A DNA stretch of 64,000 nucleotides from Herpetosiphonaceae bacterium. Lineage in GTDB: Bacteria; Chloroflexota; Chloroflexia; Chloroflexales; Kallotenuaceae. The stretch lies in the NCBI GenBank assembly GCA_036374795.1, contig DASUTC010000037.1:1-64000 (forward strand), in the 5' to 3' direction. How positions within the stretch are numbered: the first letter of the stretch is position 1; every line of letters starts with the position of its first letter. Of this stretch, positions 38,293 through 46,656 are shown piece after piece. Made by a program: the position numbers and the translations under genes. The notes below the pieces were generated by a model. The model was given only the letters and a program-made list of their open reading frames with translations. It was not told where the DNA came from and made no database searches.

Positions 38293-38436
38293 GTTTTGCG
38301 CTCTACGTTTCGAGTTCCAGGTTTCCCTGGTGTGCCGGGCGCCCTCCGGGCATGGCGCCCGTTCTTGATGTGTTTTTGTTCCCGTGTTCCTTTGTTCTTG
38401 CGCCCCGGCCTCACGGTTCTTGGTTCCTGGTTTGCA
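38293..38436. repeat. GTTCNNN heptad element around a hairpin (upstream of the PPOX gene)
   Basis: Five units in exact phase at 38293-38327 (GTTTTGC, GCTCTAC and three more) are followed by an 8-bp hairpin (38336-38343 with 38354-38361, loop CTCCGGGCAT), then looser GTTC units, and three phased units at 38416-38436. Here both arms read GTTC on the same strand. The hairpin loop matches the one after comM. Confidence 0.75.
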
Positions 38437-38450
38437 GTACCATAGATGTG

Positions 38451-38882
38451 ATGATGCTAACCGATCAACAGTTGGCCTTTATTCTGGCACAGCGCGTCGG
38501 ACGGCTTGCAACGGTCGATGCCGTTGGCGATCCGCATGTTATTCCAGTCTGTTACGCCTGCGACGGCCATTCGCTGTATATCGCCCTCGATGCCAAGCCG
38601 AAGCGAGTCGCGCCGCAGCAGCTTCGCCGTGTGCGTAATATTCTCGACCATCCGCAGGTTGCGCTGGTCGTCGACCGCTATAGCGACGACTGGAGCGTGC
38701 TGGCCTATGTGCTGATCCGTGGTGCGGCGTCGCTGCTCGCCGTCGATAGCCCGGAGCATCGTTCGGCTGTCGAGCTGCTCAGGGCGCGCTACCATCAATA
38801 CCAGACGATGCCGATCGATCAGCAGCCGGTCATCGTCATTCGTCCATCGTCGGTTGTGGCCTGGGGGATGCTATACGTCTAA
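38451..38882 (+). CDS. PPOX-family flavin/F420-type enzyme
   Basis: This 143-residue split-barrel protein starts at adjacent ATG 38451/38454. The pattern RVGRLATVDAVGDPHVIPVCYACDGHSLYIALD with NPQVALVVDRY-like and VIVIRPSSVVAWGM segments fits the pyridoxamine-oxidase-like class annotated as probable F420-dependent enzymes. The cofactor (FMN or F420) and substrate cannot be read from the sequence. The gene lies directly after a heptad element. Confidence 0.75.
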   Translation: MMLTDQQLAFILAQRVGRLATVDAVGDPHVIPVCYACDGHSLYIALDAKPKRVAPQQLRRVRNILDHPQVALVVDRYSDDWSVLAYVLIRGAASLLAVDSPEHRSAVELLRARYHQYQTMPIDQQPVIVIRPSSVVAWGMLYV

Positions 38883-39220
38883 GCGACGCGACGATCAGAC
38901 GGCGTCATTGCGTGCTGGCTGTGGCGTGCTGGGGGTGTTGGCACGACTTTTAGGCTGTCCTGGTATGCGACGAGACGACGATCAGCCGGGCTGGTTCGGA
39001 TCTCCTGATTCGTCTCGATGCGATGCGCACGCATCTGCTCCTGTTTAAGGCATCACGCTCAACAGGATACCATGTTGTCCGAACTCTGTTGCAGCCTGAG
39101 CCGATCGCGCGAGCCGTACATGTTGAGCAGAGCGCTAGGGAAAGGCATAAATAGGTGTTTTCGTCAGTTTTTCGCATCACAGCGCGGCGCGTGCCCTCCG
39201 CTGGCCTGGAGCGGCAGCAG
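38883..39220. other. Intergenic region, no gene recognised
   Basis: This region holds one 8-bp dyad (CGAGACGA at 38971 with TCGTCTCG at 39010). Short open frames here have no recognisable product. The right edge carries the promoter for the small membrane protein. Confidence 0.35.
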
Positions 39221-39250
39221 TTGCAGCATCGAGCGTTTCTCGGCTACAAT
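39221..39250 (+). promoter_or_regulatory. Predicted sigma-70-type promoter
   Basis: TTGCAG at 39221-39226 and TACAAT at 39245-39250 are separated by 18 bp. Transcription would start near 39257, giving a leader of about 29 nt before the small membrane protein gene. ppx probably shares the transcript. Confidence 0.5.
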
Positions 39251-39285
39251 CGGTGTCGATGCAATGAACTATTCGGGAGCAGACT

Positions 39286-39444
39286 ATGCTGCGCAGTGTT
39301 GCGGCTGCCGCGCTGCTGATCGCGCTGGCGTACATTGTCCATCTGCGGCGTGAGCTGGGGCTGGCGCGCAGCCGGGGCGATATGTACCGAGACATCGCCG
39401 CGCAACTTGATCGTCAACGGGCAAACTCATCGCCGTCCGCATAA
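39286..39444 (+). CDS. Small single-span membrane protein
   Basis: This 52-residue protein starts MLRSVAAAALLIALAYIVH, one hydrophobic helix, followed by a positively charged, helical tail (HLRRELGLARSRGDMYRDIAAQ). GGGAG lies seven bases before ATG 39286, and a promoter fits just upstream. It ends 27 bp before ppx, suggesting co-transcription. No family is recognised; it may anchor or regulate a partner at the membrane. Confidence 0.55.
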   Translation: MLRSVAAAALLIALAYIVHLRRELGLARSRGDMYRDIAAQLDRQRANSSPSA

Positions 39445-39471
39445 GCGGACCTCGGTTTTTCAGGAGCACCC

Positions 39472-41010
39472 ATGCAGCATCGCAGCGCCGAAACAGGTCT
39501 TTCGGTTATGCCACAGCGCGTCGGCGTGATCGACCTTGGCTCGAATACGACACGGCTGATTGTGATGGAGTATCAGCCGCACTACGCCTACAAGCTGATC
39601 GACGAGCTGAAAGAGACGGTTCGGCTGATCGAAGGCGCGGGCAGCAGCAATACGCTCCAGGCCGCACCGATCGAGCGCGCGCTGAAGGCGGTGAAGATGT
39701 TCGCCTCGTTCACCAGGGCGACGGACGTGCCACGGGTGATCGGCATCGCCACCAGCGCCGTGCGCGATGCCGTCAATCAAGCCGATGTGCTGCATCGGAT
39801 CGCCAGGGAGACTGGGATCGATTTTCGGGTGGTGAGCGGCGAGGAAGAGGCGTACTACGGCTACCTGGGCGTGCTGAATAGCCTGCCGGTGCGCGACGGC
39901 TTTATTATCGACATCGGCGGCGGCTCGGCGCAGGTTAGCCTGGTGCGTGGCCGGGGCTTTGTACGCGCCACGAGCGCGCCGATCGGTGCGGTACGCATGA
40001 CCGAGCGCTTTTTGCGCTCCGATCCGTCTTCCAAAAGCGAGGTTCGTGCCCTGGAAGAGCATCTCGACTCGATCTTGCGGTCGCTCGACTGGTTCAAGCT
40101 CAGCCCGTCGATGCAGTTGGTCGGCATGGGCGGCACGATCCGCAATATCGCCAACATCGATCAAAAGACGCAGGATTATCCGCTGGATCGGCTGCATGCG
40201 TACCAGCTTACCCGCGAGCGTGTCGAGGAGATCTGCGATGAGCTGCGCAAGCGGACGATCAAAGAGCGCGAGGATCTGCCGGGTCTGAACGACGAGCGTG
40301 CCGATGTGATCCTGGCCGGAGCGCTGGTGCTGCGCCAGATGATGCGCTACTGCAAAGCCGATGTGCTGCATGTCGGCGGCGAGGGGCTGCGCGAGGGCGT
40401 GTTTTACGAGCAATTTCTGCCGGGTCTGCGGCCCGCGATCATTCCGAATCTGCGCGCGTTCGCCGTCGAAAACTTAGCGCGGGCCTACAACTACCAGCAT
40501 ATTCATGTCGCCAAGGTGTGCGAGCTGGCGCTGCAAATGTTCGATCAGTTGCAGACGCTTCACGGCTATGGTCCCTGGGAGCGTGAGCTGCTCGCAGCCG
40601 CCGCGACGCTCCACGACATCGGCGTTGAGGTGAACTACTACGAGCACCACAAGCATTCGGCGTATATCATTCTCAGCTCGGTCATGCCGGGCTACAACCA
40701 TCGTGAGATTGCGATCATCGCGCTGCTGGCGCGCTACCACCGCAGGGGCGCGATCGATGTCGCGGCGCTGCGGCGCGTGCTGGCCGGGGACGACGAGACG
40801 CGGGTCGCGCGGCTGGCGGCGCTGCTGCGGATCGCCGAGTATCTCGATCGCTCGAAATCGCAGGTGGTCAGCGATGTGCGCTGTGTGGTCGACGGCAACG
40901 TCCAGATCATCGCCCAGACGGTCGGCGACGCGACGGTCGAGATCTGGGATGCTAATCGCCGCGCGGGGTTCTTCCGCAGGGCGTTCGGCGTCGATCTGGT
41001 GATCAAGTAG
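39472..41010 (+). CDS. ppx: Ppx/GppA phosphatase with HD domain
   Basis: This 512-residue enzyme has the actin-like Ppx/GppA fold at residues 12-310 (GVIDLGSNTTRLIVMEY; the phosphate-binding loop IDIGGGSAQVSLV; VGMGGTIRNIA) and a C-terminal HD-type domain (AATLHDIGVEVNYYEHHKHSAYII). It hydrolyses polyphosphate from the end or pppGpp. The neighbouring CHAD and CYTH genes favour polyphosphate. Tight spacing to the small membrane protein upstream suggests one transcript. Confidence 0.9.
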   Translation: MQHRSAETGLSVMPQRVGVIDLGSNTTRLIVMEYQPHYAYKLIDELKETVRLIEGAGSSNTLQAAPIERALKAVKMFASFTRATDVPRVIGIATSAVRDAVNQADVLHRIARETGIDFRVVSGEEEAYYGYLGVLNSLPVRDGFIIDIGGGSAQVSLVRGRGFVRATSAPIGAVRMTERFLRSDPSSKSEVRALEEHLDSILRSLDWFKLSPSMQLVGMGGTIRNIANIDQKTQDYPLDRLHAYQLTRERVEEICDELRKRTIKEREDLPGLNDERADVILAGALVLRQMMRYCKADVLHVGGEGLREGVFYEQFLPGLRPAIIPNLRAFAVENLARAYNYQHIHVAKVCELALQMFDQLQTLHGYGPWERELLAAAATLHDIGVEVNYYEHHKHSAYIILSSVMPGYNHREIAIIALLARYHRRGAIDVAALRRVLAGDDETRVARLAALLRIAEYLDRSKSQVVSDVRCVVDGNVQIIAQTVGDATVEIWDANRRAGFFRRAFGVDLVIK

Positions 41011-41059
41011 GCGGAGTTTCGCGCTCAGGCCCTCACCACGCCGGGCGCCATGCCCTACT

Positions 41060-41083
41060 CGCGCGGGTTCCCTTTCCCGCGCG
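41060..41083. terminator. Hairpin between convergent ppx and CHAD genes
   Basis: An 8-bp perfect GC stem (41060-41067 with 41076-41083) has loop TTCCCTTT. There is no real T tract, so termination strength is uncertain. It sits 50 bp after ppx and 82 bp before the end of the convergent CHAD gene. Confidence 0.4.
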
Positions 41084-41118
41084 GCTTTCAGGATAGGAGA
41101 GGGGAGAAGCTCATCCCG

Positions 41119-41164
41119 GTTCTTGGTTCTTTGTTTTCCCTTTGTTCCTTTGCTCCCGTGTTCT
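41119..41164. repeat. GTTCNNN heptad element (ppx-CHAD spacer)
   Basis: Three phased units (GTTCTTG, GTTCTTT and one GTTTTCC) at 41119-41139 are followed by looser GTTC/GCTC units to 41164, next to the end of the CHAD gene. All read on the plus strand. Confidence 0.65.
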
Positions 41165-42304
41165 TTAAATTCCCGCCACCAGCTTGGCGAGCTTGCGCCG
41201 CGTCTCGCGGCTGCTTAGCTCCTGCCACATCGGCACAAGAGCCTCAACCAGCCTGGCTCGGTCGGCCAGACGCAGATCGGTGTAGCGAGCGCTGGACGCG
41301 GACGGCTGCTCGGTCGTCTCTGGGTCGGCGGTGTCGGCGGCTGATGCTACGAGCGATCCGTCCGACTCAGGCGGCGCCGACTTCGCCTCGGATGGCTGCA
41401 TCGTGTCTGGCGTGGGCTGCTGCGCCGCTGGTATGGCGGTATGCGCGTCGGCGTGCCCGTCTGTTGCCTGGTGGATGAGATGATCATCGACCGCAAAGTA
41501 GGCCAGCGCCACATCGGCATCGTGGATCTCGCCCAGATGCTCCTGCATCGCCTCGACCAGCTTGATCAACTTCCTGGCGTCGGTGCCCAGCGCGGGCTCG
41601 AACAACTCAAGCGTGTAGCGCAGATGCTTGCAGGCAATGCGCAGCTCGTGCAGCCGCTCTGAGGACGCGCGCGGCATCACGGTTTCAAAGTGCTCGGCAG
41701 CCTCGTACTCGTGCCAGATCGCGCTTCCGGCATGATGGCGCACCAGCAGCGGCAATCCATCACCGCTGGCCTGAATATCCTCCAGCGGACAGAGCAGAAA
41801 ATCGTTGAGGTCGCGCAGCAGGCGCGCGGTGCGCTTGCGCTGGAGCTCGGCGACCAGATCGGCGTGGGCGGCCTCGCGCTCGGCCTCAAGCCGCTCGATC
41901 GCCGCGTCGACCTCGCTCCGCGCGCGCTCCGTGAGCAGCGGCGCGTCCCTCCGTAGCCGGATCAGCATCACGTCGTGGTCGCGCACTTCGCCCAGGCTGC
42001 GCGCCAGCGAGCGCAGACGTTTGCGCAGATCGGCGACGATCTTCGGCTGATACGCCACTGCGGTCGATTGCATGCTGGCGCGCAGCCGACGAGTTGCGAC
42101 GCGCATCTGGTGAACATCATGCGGATCGTCGCCGCTCAGCACGCCTGGCAGATGCTCGTACAGCTTGCAGGCGTGTTTCGCCAGCGTCATCCGCGATGCC
42201 AGCGCCAGCTCGGTCGTTCCCGCGAACGAGGCCACATCGGCCAGCGCCGCGATCTGATCCGGCAGCGTGGGAAGATCGATCTTGCGTGATTTAGCCTTGC
42301 TCAT
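41165..42304 (-). CDS. CHAD domain protein
   Basis: This 379-residue protein starts at ATG 42304 (MSKAKSRKIDLP). It has two helical CHAD halves with the conserved histidines and basic residues (DDPHDVHQMRVATRRLRASM at about residue 60-80; LHELRIACKHLRYTLELFEPAL at about 215). CHAD proteins bind polyphosphate through this basic tunnel. An Ala/Thr/Pro/Ser-rich acidic linker near residues 280-330 precedes a short C-terminal CHAD end (RRKLAKLVAGI). It lies 38 bp after the CYTH gene, as a likely operon. Confidence 0.88.
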   Translation of the reverse strand: MSKAKSRKIDLPTLPDQIAALADVASFAGTTELALASRMTLAKHACKLYEHLPGVLSGDDPHDVHQMRVATRRLRASMQSTAVAYQPKIVADLRKRLRSLARSLGEVRDHDVMLIRLRRDAPLLTERARSEVDAAIERLEAEREAAHADLVAELQRKRTARLLRDLNDFLLCPLEDIQASGDGLPLLVRHHAGSAIWHEYEAAEHFETVMPRASSERLHELRIACKHLRYTLELFEPALGTDARKLIKLVEAMQEHLGEIHDADVALAYFAVDDHLIHQATDGHADAHTAIPAAQQPTPDTMQPSEAKSAPPESDGSLVASAADTADPETTEQPSASSARYTDLRLADRARLVEALVPMWQELSSRETRRKLAKLVAGI

Positions 42305-42342
42305 AGTCTTCCGCTCTCTTTGCGGGCGTTGTTCGATCAAGC

Positions 42343-42969
42343 CTACTGCTGTGCTTCGGGCGTCGAGCGCGATTGTTGTAGGAGGGCCACGCCACGGGCA
42401 AACTTCGAGCGATCTTCGGGCTGCGCCGGGAGCTGCGCCTGGATCAGCCTGCCCACAGCTTCCAGATCGTCGCGCGTGCCGCCCTTGAGTTCGACCTCCA
42501 GCTCGTGCATCGGCTCCTGCTCCGAGCCTGCAATGATCGCGCCCTCGTCGAGCGCCACCTCGCCGATCGGCTGATCGCCGCGCAGCAGCGCCCAGGTCCG
42601 CCGCCGGTTTTGCACTGCCAGCAACGGCGCGATCGGCTGCGCGCCGATCAGGTCGCTAAGCCGCTGCCGGATCGCGTCGGGCCACGCGGCGGGATCATGG
42701 CCCGTGGTCGGCTCTTCCCACTCTTCGCGGGCATGAACGCCCTGCTCGATCGTAGCCGGGCCTTTGAGCGTCACCACGGCGCTTGCGCCCCCGGCGCGCA
42801 GCCGCACCGCGTGGCGGGTCTGAATCAGCGCGCGGTCGGCGGTGTCGAAGAACGTATCGTGCTGATCGACGGTGTGGCGCTCCCCTAGATGATACTGCCC
42901 CCAGTCAAGCGCCTCCACGCGCTCGGCTGAAACCGGCTCCGTCAGCGTAAATTTCGCTTCGATTTCCAT
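42343..42969 (-). CDS. CYTH domain triphosphatase
   Basis: The protein has 208 residues from ATG 42969 and starts MEIEAKF, the ExExK signature of the triphosphate tunnel metalloenzyme fold. Further strands carry RHAVRLRAGG, VVTLKGP and REEWEEP. Members hydrolyse inorganic triphosphate or related substrates. Pairing with CHAD and Ppx supports polyphosphate metabolism. A heptad element lies just before its start. Confidence 0.88.
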   Translation of the reverse strand: MEIEAKFTLTEPVSAERVEALDWGQYHLGERHTVDQHDTFFDTADRALIQTRHAVRLRAGGASAVVTLKGPATIEQGVHAREEWEEPTTGHDPAAWPDAIRQRLSDLIGAQPIAPLLAVQNRRRTWALLRGDQPIGEVALDEGAIIAGSEQEPMHELEVELKGGTRDDLEAVGRLIQAQLPAQPEDRSKFARGVALLQQSRSTPEAQQ

Positions 42970-42980
42970 TGTGGGCCTCT

Positions 42981-43044
42981 GTTCCAAGTTCCAAGTTTCG
43001 AGTTCCAGATTCCAGGTTTTCTGCCCTTGTTCGCTTGTTCGTTC
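42981..43044. repeat. GTTCNNN heptad element (upstream of the CYTH gene)
   Basis: Six phased units run at 42981-43022 (GTTCCAA twice, GTTTCGA, then three more), with two further GTTCG units to 43044. Read on the plus strand, it separates two minus-strand genes, ending just before the stop of the C39-like gene. Confidence 0.75.
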
Positions 43045-43047
43045 GCA

Positions 43048-44019
43048 TTACGTGCCGGGCCGCGCCAGGGCCAGACCGTCGTAGGCTTGCGCGCCCCAGG
43101 CGGCCAGAAACGTCGACCAGGGCACATGGTACTCGGTTGGGCGCTGCCGGTTGCTGGAGGTTGGGCCGAGCACGTCGCGGATCGCCACGCCCTGCTCGTT
43201 GTAGCCGATCACCACGACTGCGTGGTCGTTGCCCAGCACGGTGTGCCGGGTGCGACCGTCGGGCATGACCCAGAGCGCCGGACGCCACTTTTTGAAATCG
43301 ACGGTGGTTTTGATCCAGACCAGCTCGCCGCGATCGAGCGCCGACTCCACGGCCTCGCGTGAGCTGACGGGCGTGGCGCGCACGCCGTAGTGCGCAAACA
43401 CCGGAATCATCGCTGTGCCGGTCGAGCGCGCTAAAAAGCTCTTGGTGTAGTCGCCCGAATACCCCTGCTCGATGTCGCCGCCGTGGATCATCCAGACGCC
43501 ATCTTTTTCCTCGTACCACGGCTCGATCCGCCGGTCCATCGGCGTTTGCGCGATAATCTCTTCGACGCTGGCCGCGATGCCGTAGGTCGCCAGCACCACC
43601 CAGGCGGCGTCGAACTCGCACGAGTACTGATACCGCTGTCCGTTCTTGGATGCCGCCTCGATGTAGGCCGTGTAGCGCTGCCTGCCCTTCACGATCGGCG
43701 CTGCGGTGGGTGGGATCGGTGTTGCAGTGGGTGGGATGGGCGTCGCAGTGGGTGGAATGGGCGTCGCAGTGGGTGGGATGGGCGTCGCAGTGGGTGGGAT
43801 GGGCGTCGCAGTGGGCAGAACCGTAGGCGTTGCGACCGTCGGCGTGGCGCTGGGCACAAACGCCGTGCTTTCGGGCGGAAGCTGCACGGGGATGCCCTGC
43901 TCGACGACAGCGACTGGCTCAGCGGCGGGCGGTGCGACGCCACACCCGGCCAGTCCAAGCGTGCCCAGCGCGATCAGCGCTCGCGTCGCGCTCCAACGTT
44001 TCCGTACTCGCCAATCCAT
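43048..44019 (-). CDS. C39-like cysteine peptidase lipoprotein
   Basis: This 323-residue protein starts at ATG 44019 (MDWRVRKRW). Lipobox LAGC is at about residue 27. A linker of five PPTATPI repeats follows, then a Peptidase_C39-like domain from about residue 115: catalytic cysteine in YQYSCEFDAAW, histidine in GNDHAVVVIGY, and aspartate in IRDVLGP. The fold is papain-like and extracellular; substrate unknown. The linker DNA is a 21-bp tandem repeat at about 43705-43810. Confidence 0.8.
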   Translation of the reverse strand: MDWRVRKRWSATRALIALGTLGLAGCGVAPPAAEPVAVVEQGIPVQLPPESTAFVPSATPTVATPTVLPTATPIPPTATPIPPTATPIPPTATPIPPTATPIPPTAAPIVKGRQRYTAYIEAASKNGQRYQYSCEFDAAWVVLATYGIAASVEEIIAQTPMDRRIEPWYEEKDGVWMIHGGDIEQGYSGDYTKSFLARSTGTAMIPVFAHYGVRATPVSSREAVESALDRGELVWIKTTVDFKKWRPALWVMPDGRTRHTVLGNDHAVVVIGYNEQGVAIRDVLGPTSSNRQRPTEYHVPWSTFLAAWGAQAYDGLALARPGT

Positions 44020-44029
44020 CTGTGTGATC

Positions 44030-44647
44030 CTATTCTTCTGGCCGATAGACCGGACGCGGCAGCGTAAACGTATCGGTGACACGGGCGTAATCGTTTCCGG
44101 CTAGCCGTGCGATCGGCTTGAGCGCGTCGAGGACGATGTAGCCGTTCTGATACACGTCGTCGCGCAGATGGATCAGCATCACCCGCCCGATCACCACCTC
44201 GCCGCCGCGCGCGCTGCCGACATGCACGATCTGATCGACGCGACACTCGAAGGCGACCGCCGCCTCTGCCACTCGCGGCGGCGCGACAAGCTGGCCCGGC
44301 AGCGCGCGCAGCCCGACCATCGCGAACTCGTCCAGCTCGGACGGATAATCTGCCGATGTCTGGTTCATCGTCTCGGCCAGATCTTCGCTCACAATATGCA
44401 GCACGAACTCGCCGGTCGCCTGGATGTTGCGGAGCGTATCTTTGGGCGAGCCGTCGCCGCGTCGCTGGGGACAGAATAATACCATCGGCGGATCGGTACA
44501 CGCAACGTTGAAGTAGGAAAACGGCGCGAGATTGGGCCTGCCCTCGGCGCTGAGCGATGCGACCCAGGCGATCGGACGGGGCACGACCGCGCCGATCATG
44601 ATTTTATAGATCTCTCGTTCCGAGAGCGTAGCCGGATCGATCTGCAT
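44030..44647 (-). CDS. Flavin reductase-like FMN-binding protein
   Basis: This 205-residue split-barrel protein has the pattern IGAVVPRPIAWVASLSAEGRPNLAPFSYFN, with SADYPSELDEFA and VAFECRVDQIVHVG-like segments. The family binds FMN and includes reductase components and NAD(P)H:flavin oxidoreductases. The substrate is unknown. It lies just upstream of the peptidase gene, 10 bp away, and could share its transcript. Confidence 0.85.
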   Translation of the reverse strand: MQIDPATLSEREIYKIMIGAVVPRPIAWVASLSAEGRPNLAPFSYFNVACTDPPMVLFCPQRRGDGSPKDTLRNIQATGEFVLHIVSEDLAETMNQTSADYPSELDEFAMVGLRALPGQLVAPPRVAEAAVAFECRVDQIVHVGSARGGEVVIGRVMLIHLRDDVYQNGYIVLDALKPIARLAGNDYARVTDTFTLPRPVYRPEE

Positions 44648-44749
44648 GACGACTCCTGGCGCAACATTAATCTACGGGCAAACGTATCATTGTCGTTGTC
44701 ACCATTATGCATCATCTACGACGATCTTTCCGCTCAAAGGAACTGAGCT

Positions 44750-45247
44750 ATGAATTGCCCGAAGTGTAATCGTACCAATCCTGAGGATGCGCGCTACTGT
44801 ATCTACTGCTCCGCGCAGCTGGTACCGCCAGCGCCCGACGTTCAGGATGTTGCTCCGGCAACAGGGCCGACAACGCGCCTTGGTGGGGAGCAGATTCCGG
44901 TGTACACGGTGCCCGCGCCCGCGCCGCTACCTGCGCCAGCACCCCAGGCCGCCGCTGCCAGCTATCCCGGCAGGTGGGCGCATAACAAGGAGATCGGCGG
45001 CGCTGTCTTTCTGATCGGCCTGGGCATTCTGTTCTTGACGGGCCGGTTCTGGCCCGGCATTCTGGTGCTGATCGGGCTGACCGCGTTCATCAACGAGGGT
45101 ATGCGGGGTCACTCACGTAATGCGCTGCAAGGGCTAGTCTTCTTCCTGGGCCTGGCCGTGCTCTTCTCGACGGGCTGGTTCTGGCCCGGCATCTTGATCT
45201 TGCTCGGCCTGATGGCGCTGTTCAACGGTCGCCGGGGCTTCTGCTGA
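44750..45247 (+). CDS. Zinc-ribbon membrane protein
   Basis: This 165-residue protein has an N-terminal zinc ribbon with two CxxC pairs (CPKC, CIYC), a Pro/Ala-rich linker (about 25-65), and then hydrophobic segments repeating the unit GRFWPGILVLIGL/GWFWPGILILLGL, as in LiaF-like TM domains. The function is unknown; envelope stress sensing is one possibility by fold. AAAGGA precedes the start. It is followed by a terminator. Confidence 0.7.
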   Translation: MNCPKCNRTNPEDARYCIYCSAQLVPPAPDVQDVAPATGPTTRLGGEQIPVYTVPAPAPLPAPAPQAAAASYPGRWAHNKEIGGAVFLIGLGILFLTGRFWPGILVLIGLTAFINEGMRGHSRNALQGLVFFLGLAVLFSTGWFWPGILILLGLMALFNGRRGFC

Positions 45248-45273
45248 GGCAGCCGCGCTACCGCTCGAAACGA

Positions 45274-45306
45274 CGTGAGACGGCACCAGGCCGTCTCACG
45301 CTGTTT
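45274..45306. terminator. Intrinsic terminator between convergent genes
   Basis: A 10-bp perfect stem (45274-45283 with 45291-45300) and a 7-nt loop are followed by CTGTTTT. It serves the zinc-ribbon gene. On the other strand it is followed by TCGTTTCGAG, which may help stop the hmgA transcript. Confidence 0.75.
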
Positions 45307-45327
45307 TAACCTGTTGTGATGCAGCGA

Positions 45328-46521
45328 CTAATCGGTCTGCTCGGCTCGCCAGCGCTCGCGATTGCCGCCATGCGTCCAGCTATAAGGATAGCCCGGATCT
45401 TCCACCTTCAGCGCGTCCTGCGTGATGTAGAGCGGCTTGAAGGTATCGACCATTACCGCCAGCTCTTCGGTCCTCTCCTTGCCGATGCTGGCCTCGGCAG
45501 TGCCCGGATGCGGCCCGTGCGGCAGGCCCGCCGGATGCAGCGTGATCGACGCCTCCTCGATGCCCTTGCGCGACATGAAGTTGCCCTCGACGTAGTACAG
45601 CACTTCGTCGCTCTCGACGTTGGAGTGATTGTAGGGTGCCGGTATGCCCTGCGGGTGGTAGTCGAAGAGCCGGGGCACGAACGAGCACAGCACAAAGTTC
45701 GGTCCCTGGAAGGTCTGATGGACCGGCGGCGGCTGGTGGACGCGGCCCGTGATCGGCTCGAAGTCCTCGATGTTGAAGGCGTAGGGATACAGGTAGCCGT
45801 CCCAGCCGACGACATCCAGCGGGTGGTGAGCCAGAACATGCTTCGTCAGCCGCCCGCGCGCGCGCACACGGACCTCGAACTCGCCGCGCTCGTCGTGTGG
45901 CTCAAGCTGGAGCGGCACCCGGAAGTCGCGCTCGCAGAAGGGCGCGTGCTCCAACAACTGGCCGTGCTCGTTACGGTAGCGCCGGGGCGTGGTGATCTCG
46001 CCGGTCGTCTCGATCACCAGCAGGCGCGTCTCGCCGCCGCTGGGCAGCATCCGCCACGTGCAGCCGATCGGAAGGTAGAGGTAATCGCCGCGCCGGTAGG
46101 GCAGGTTGCCAAAGATCGTTTCGAGCATGCCCTCGCCCTCGTGGACGAAGAGCACCTCGTCGCCCTCGCCGTTGCGGTAGAAGTAGCGCTGCTCCTGGGT
46201 CGGCTTGCACACGGCGATACGTACATCGTGGTTGGCGAGCATGTAGTGGCGGCCCGTCAGCGGATCGCCGCCGGGCTGCACGGCAGCCGTTCGGAAGTGG
46301 CGGTGCCGCAGCGCGCCCTCTTCTTCAAACAGGATCGTCGCCGGGCCGAGATCCTCAACCTCAAGGATTGCCGTGGGGGCATGGTGGTGATACAGGATCG
46401 ACTCGACGCCGCTAAACCCTTTGGTGCCCATGACCTGCTCTTTGAAGAGCGAGCCGTCGGGCCTGCGAAACTGGGTATGCCGCTTATGCGGAATCTCCCC
46501 TAGACGATGGTAGAAGGGCAT
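45328..46521 (-). CDS. hmgA: Homogentisate 1,2-dioxygenase
   Basis: This 397-residue non-haem iron enzyme opens the ring of homogentisate to maleylacetoacetate in tyrosine catabolism. By alignment with the human enzyme the iron ligands are H299 and E306 in the NHSNVESDE segment and H335 in LPHGPHPG. The N-terminus MPFYHRLGEIPHKRHTQFR is typical of bacterial forms. It is the downstream-most gene of the tyrosine region. The terminator at 45274-45306 lies just beyond its stop. Confidence 0.92.
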   Translation of the reverse strand: MPFYHRLGEIPHKRHTQFRRPDGSLFKEQVMGTKGFSGVESILYHHHAPTAILEVEDLGPATILFEEEGALRHRHFRTAAVQPGGDPLTGRHYMLANHDVRIAVCKPTQEQRYFYRNGEGDEVLFVHEGEGMLETIFGNLPYRRGDYLYLPIGCTWRMLPSGGETRLLVIETTGEITTPRRYRNEHGQLLEHAPFCERDFRVPLQLEPHDERGEFEVRVRARGRLTKHVLAHHPLDVVGWDGYLYPYAFNIEDFEPITGRVHQPPPVHQTFQGPNFVLCSFVPRLFDYHPQGIPAPYNHSNVESDEVLYYVEGNFMSRKGIEEASITLHPAGLPHGPHPGTAEASIGKERTEELAVMVDTFKPLYITQDALKVEDPGYPYSWTHGGNRERWRAEQTD

Positions 46522-46656
46522 CTTTGGCCTCCTTCGAGTGAAATATGCTGTTTGCTCGCGCTGTTACGCGCCATGATACGGCACCTGCGCGCTTGCATAT
46601 CTATCGTACCACCATCAAACGCTATACCAGCAACCCGGTGCGCGCTGTGCAGGGTA

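Noticed and set aside
43700-43812. Possible CRISPR-like array
   Set aside because: The units are contiguous 21-bp copies without spacers and encode an in-frame protein linker.
45316-46503. Plus-strand reading frame of 395 codons
   Set aside because: It is the mirror of hmgA, whose minus-strand product has full conserved motifs.
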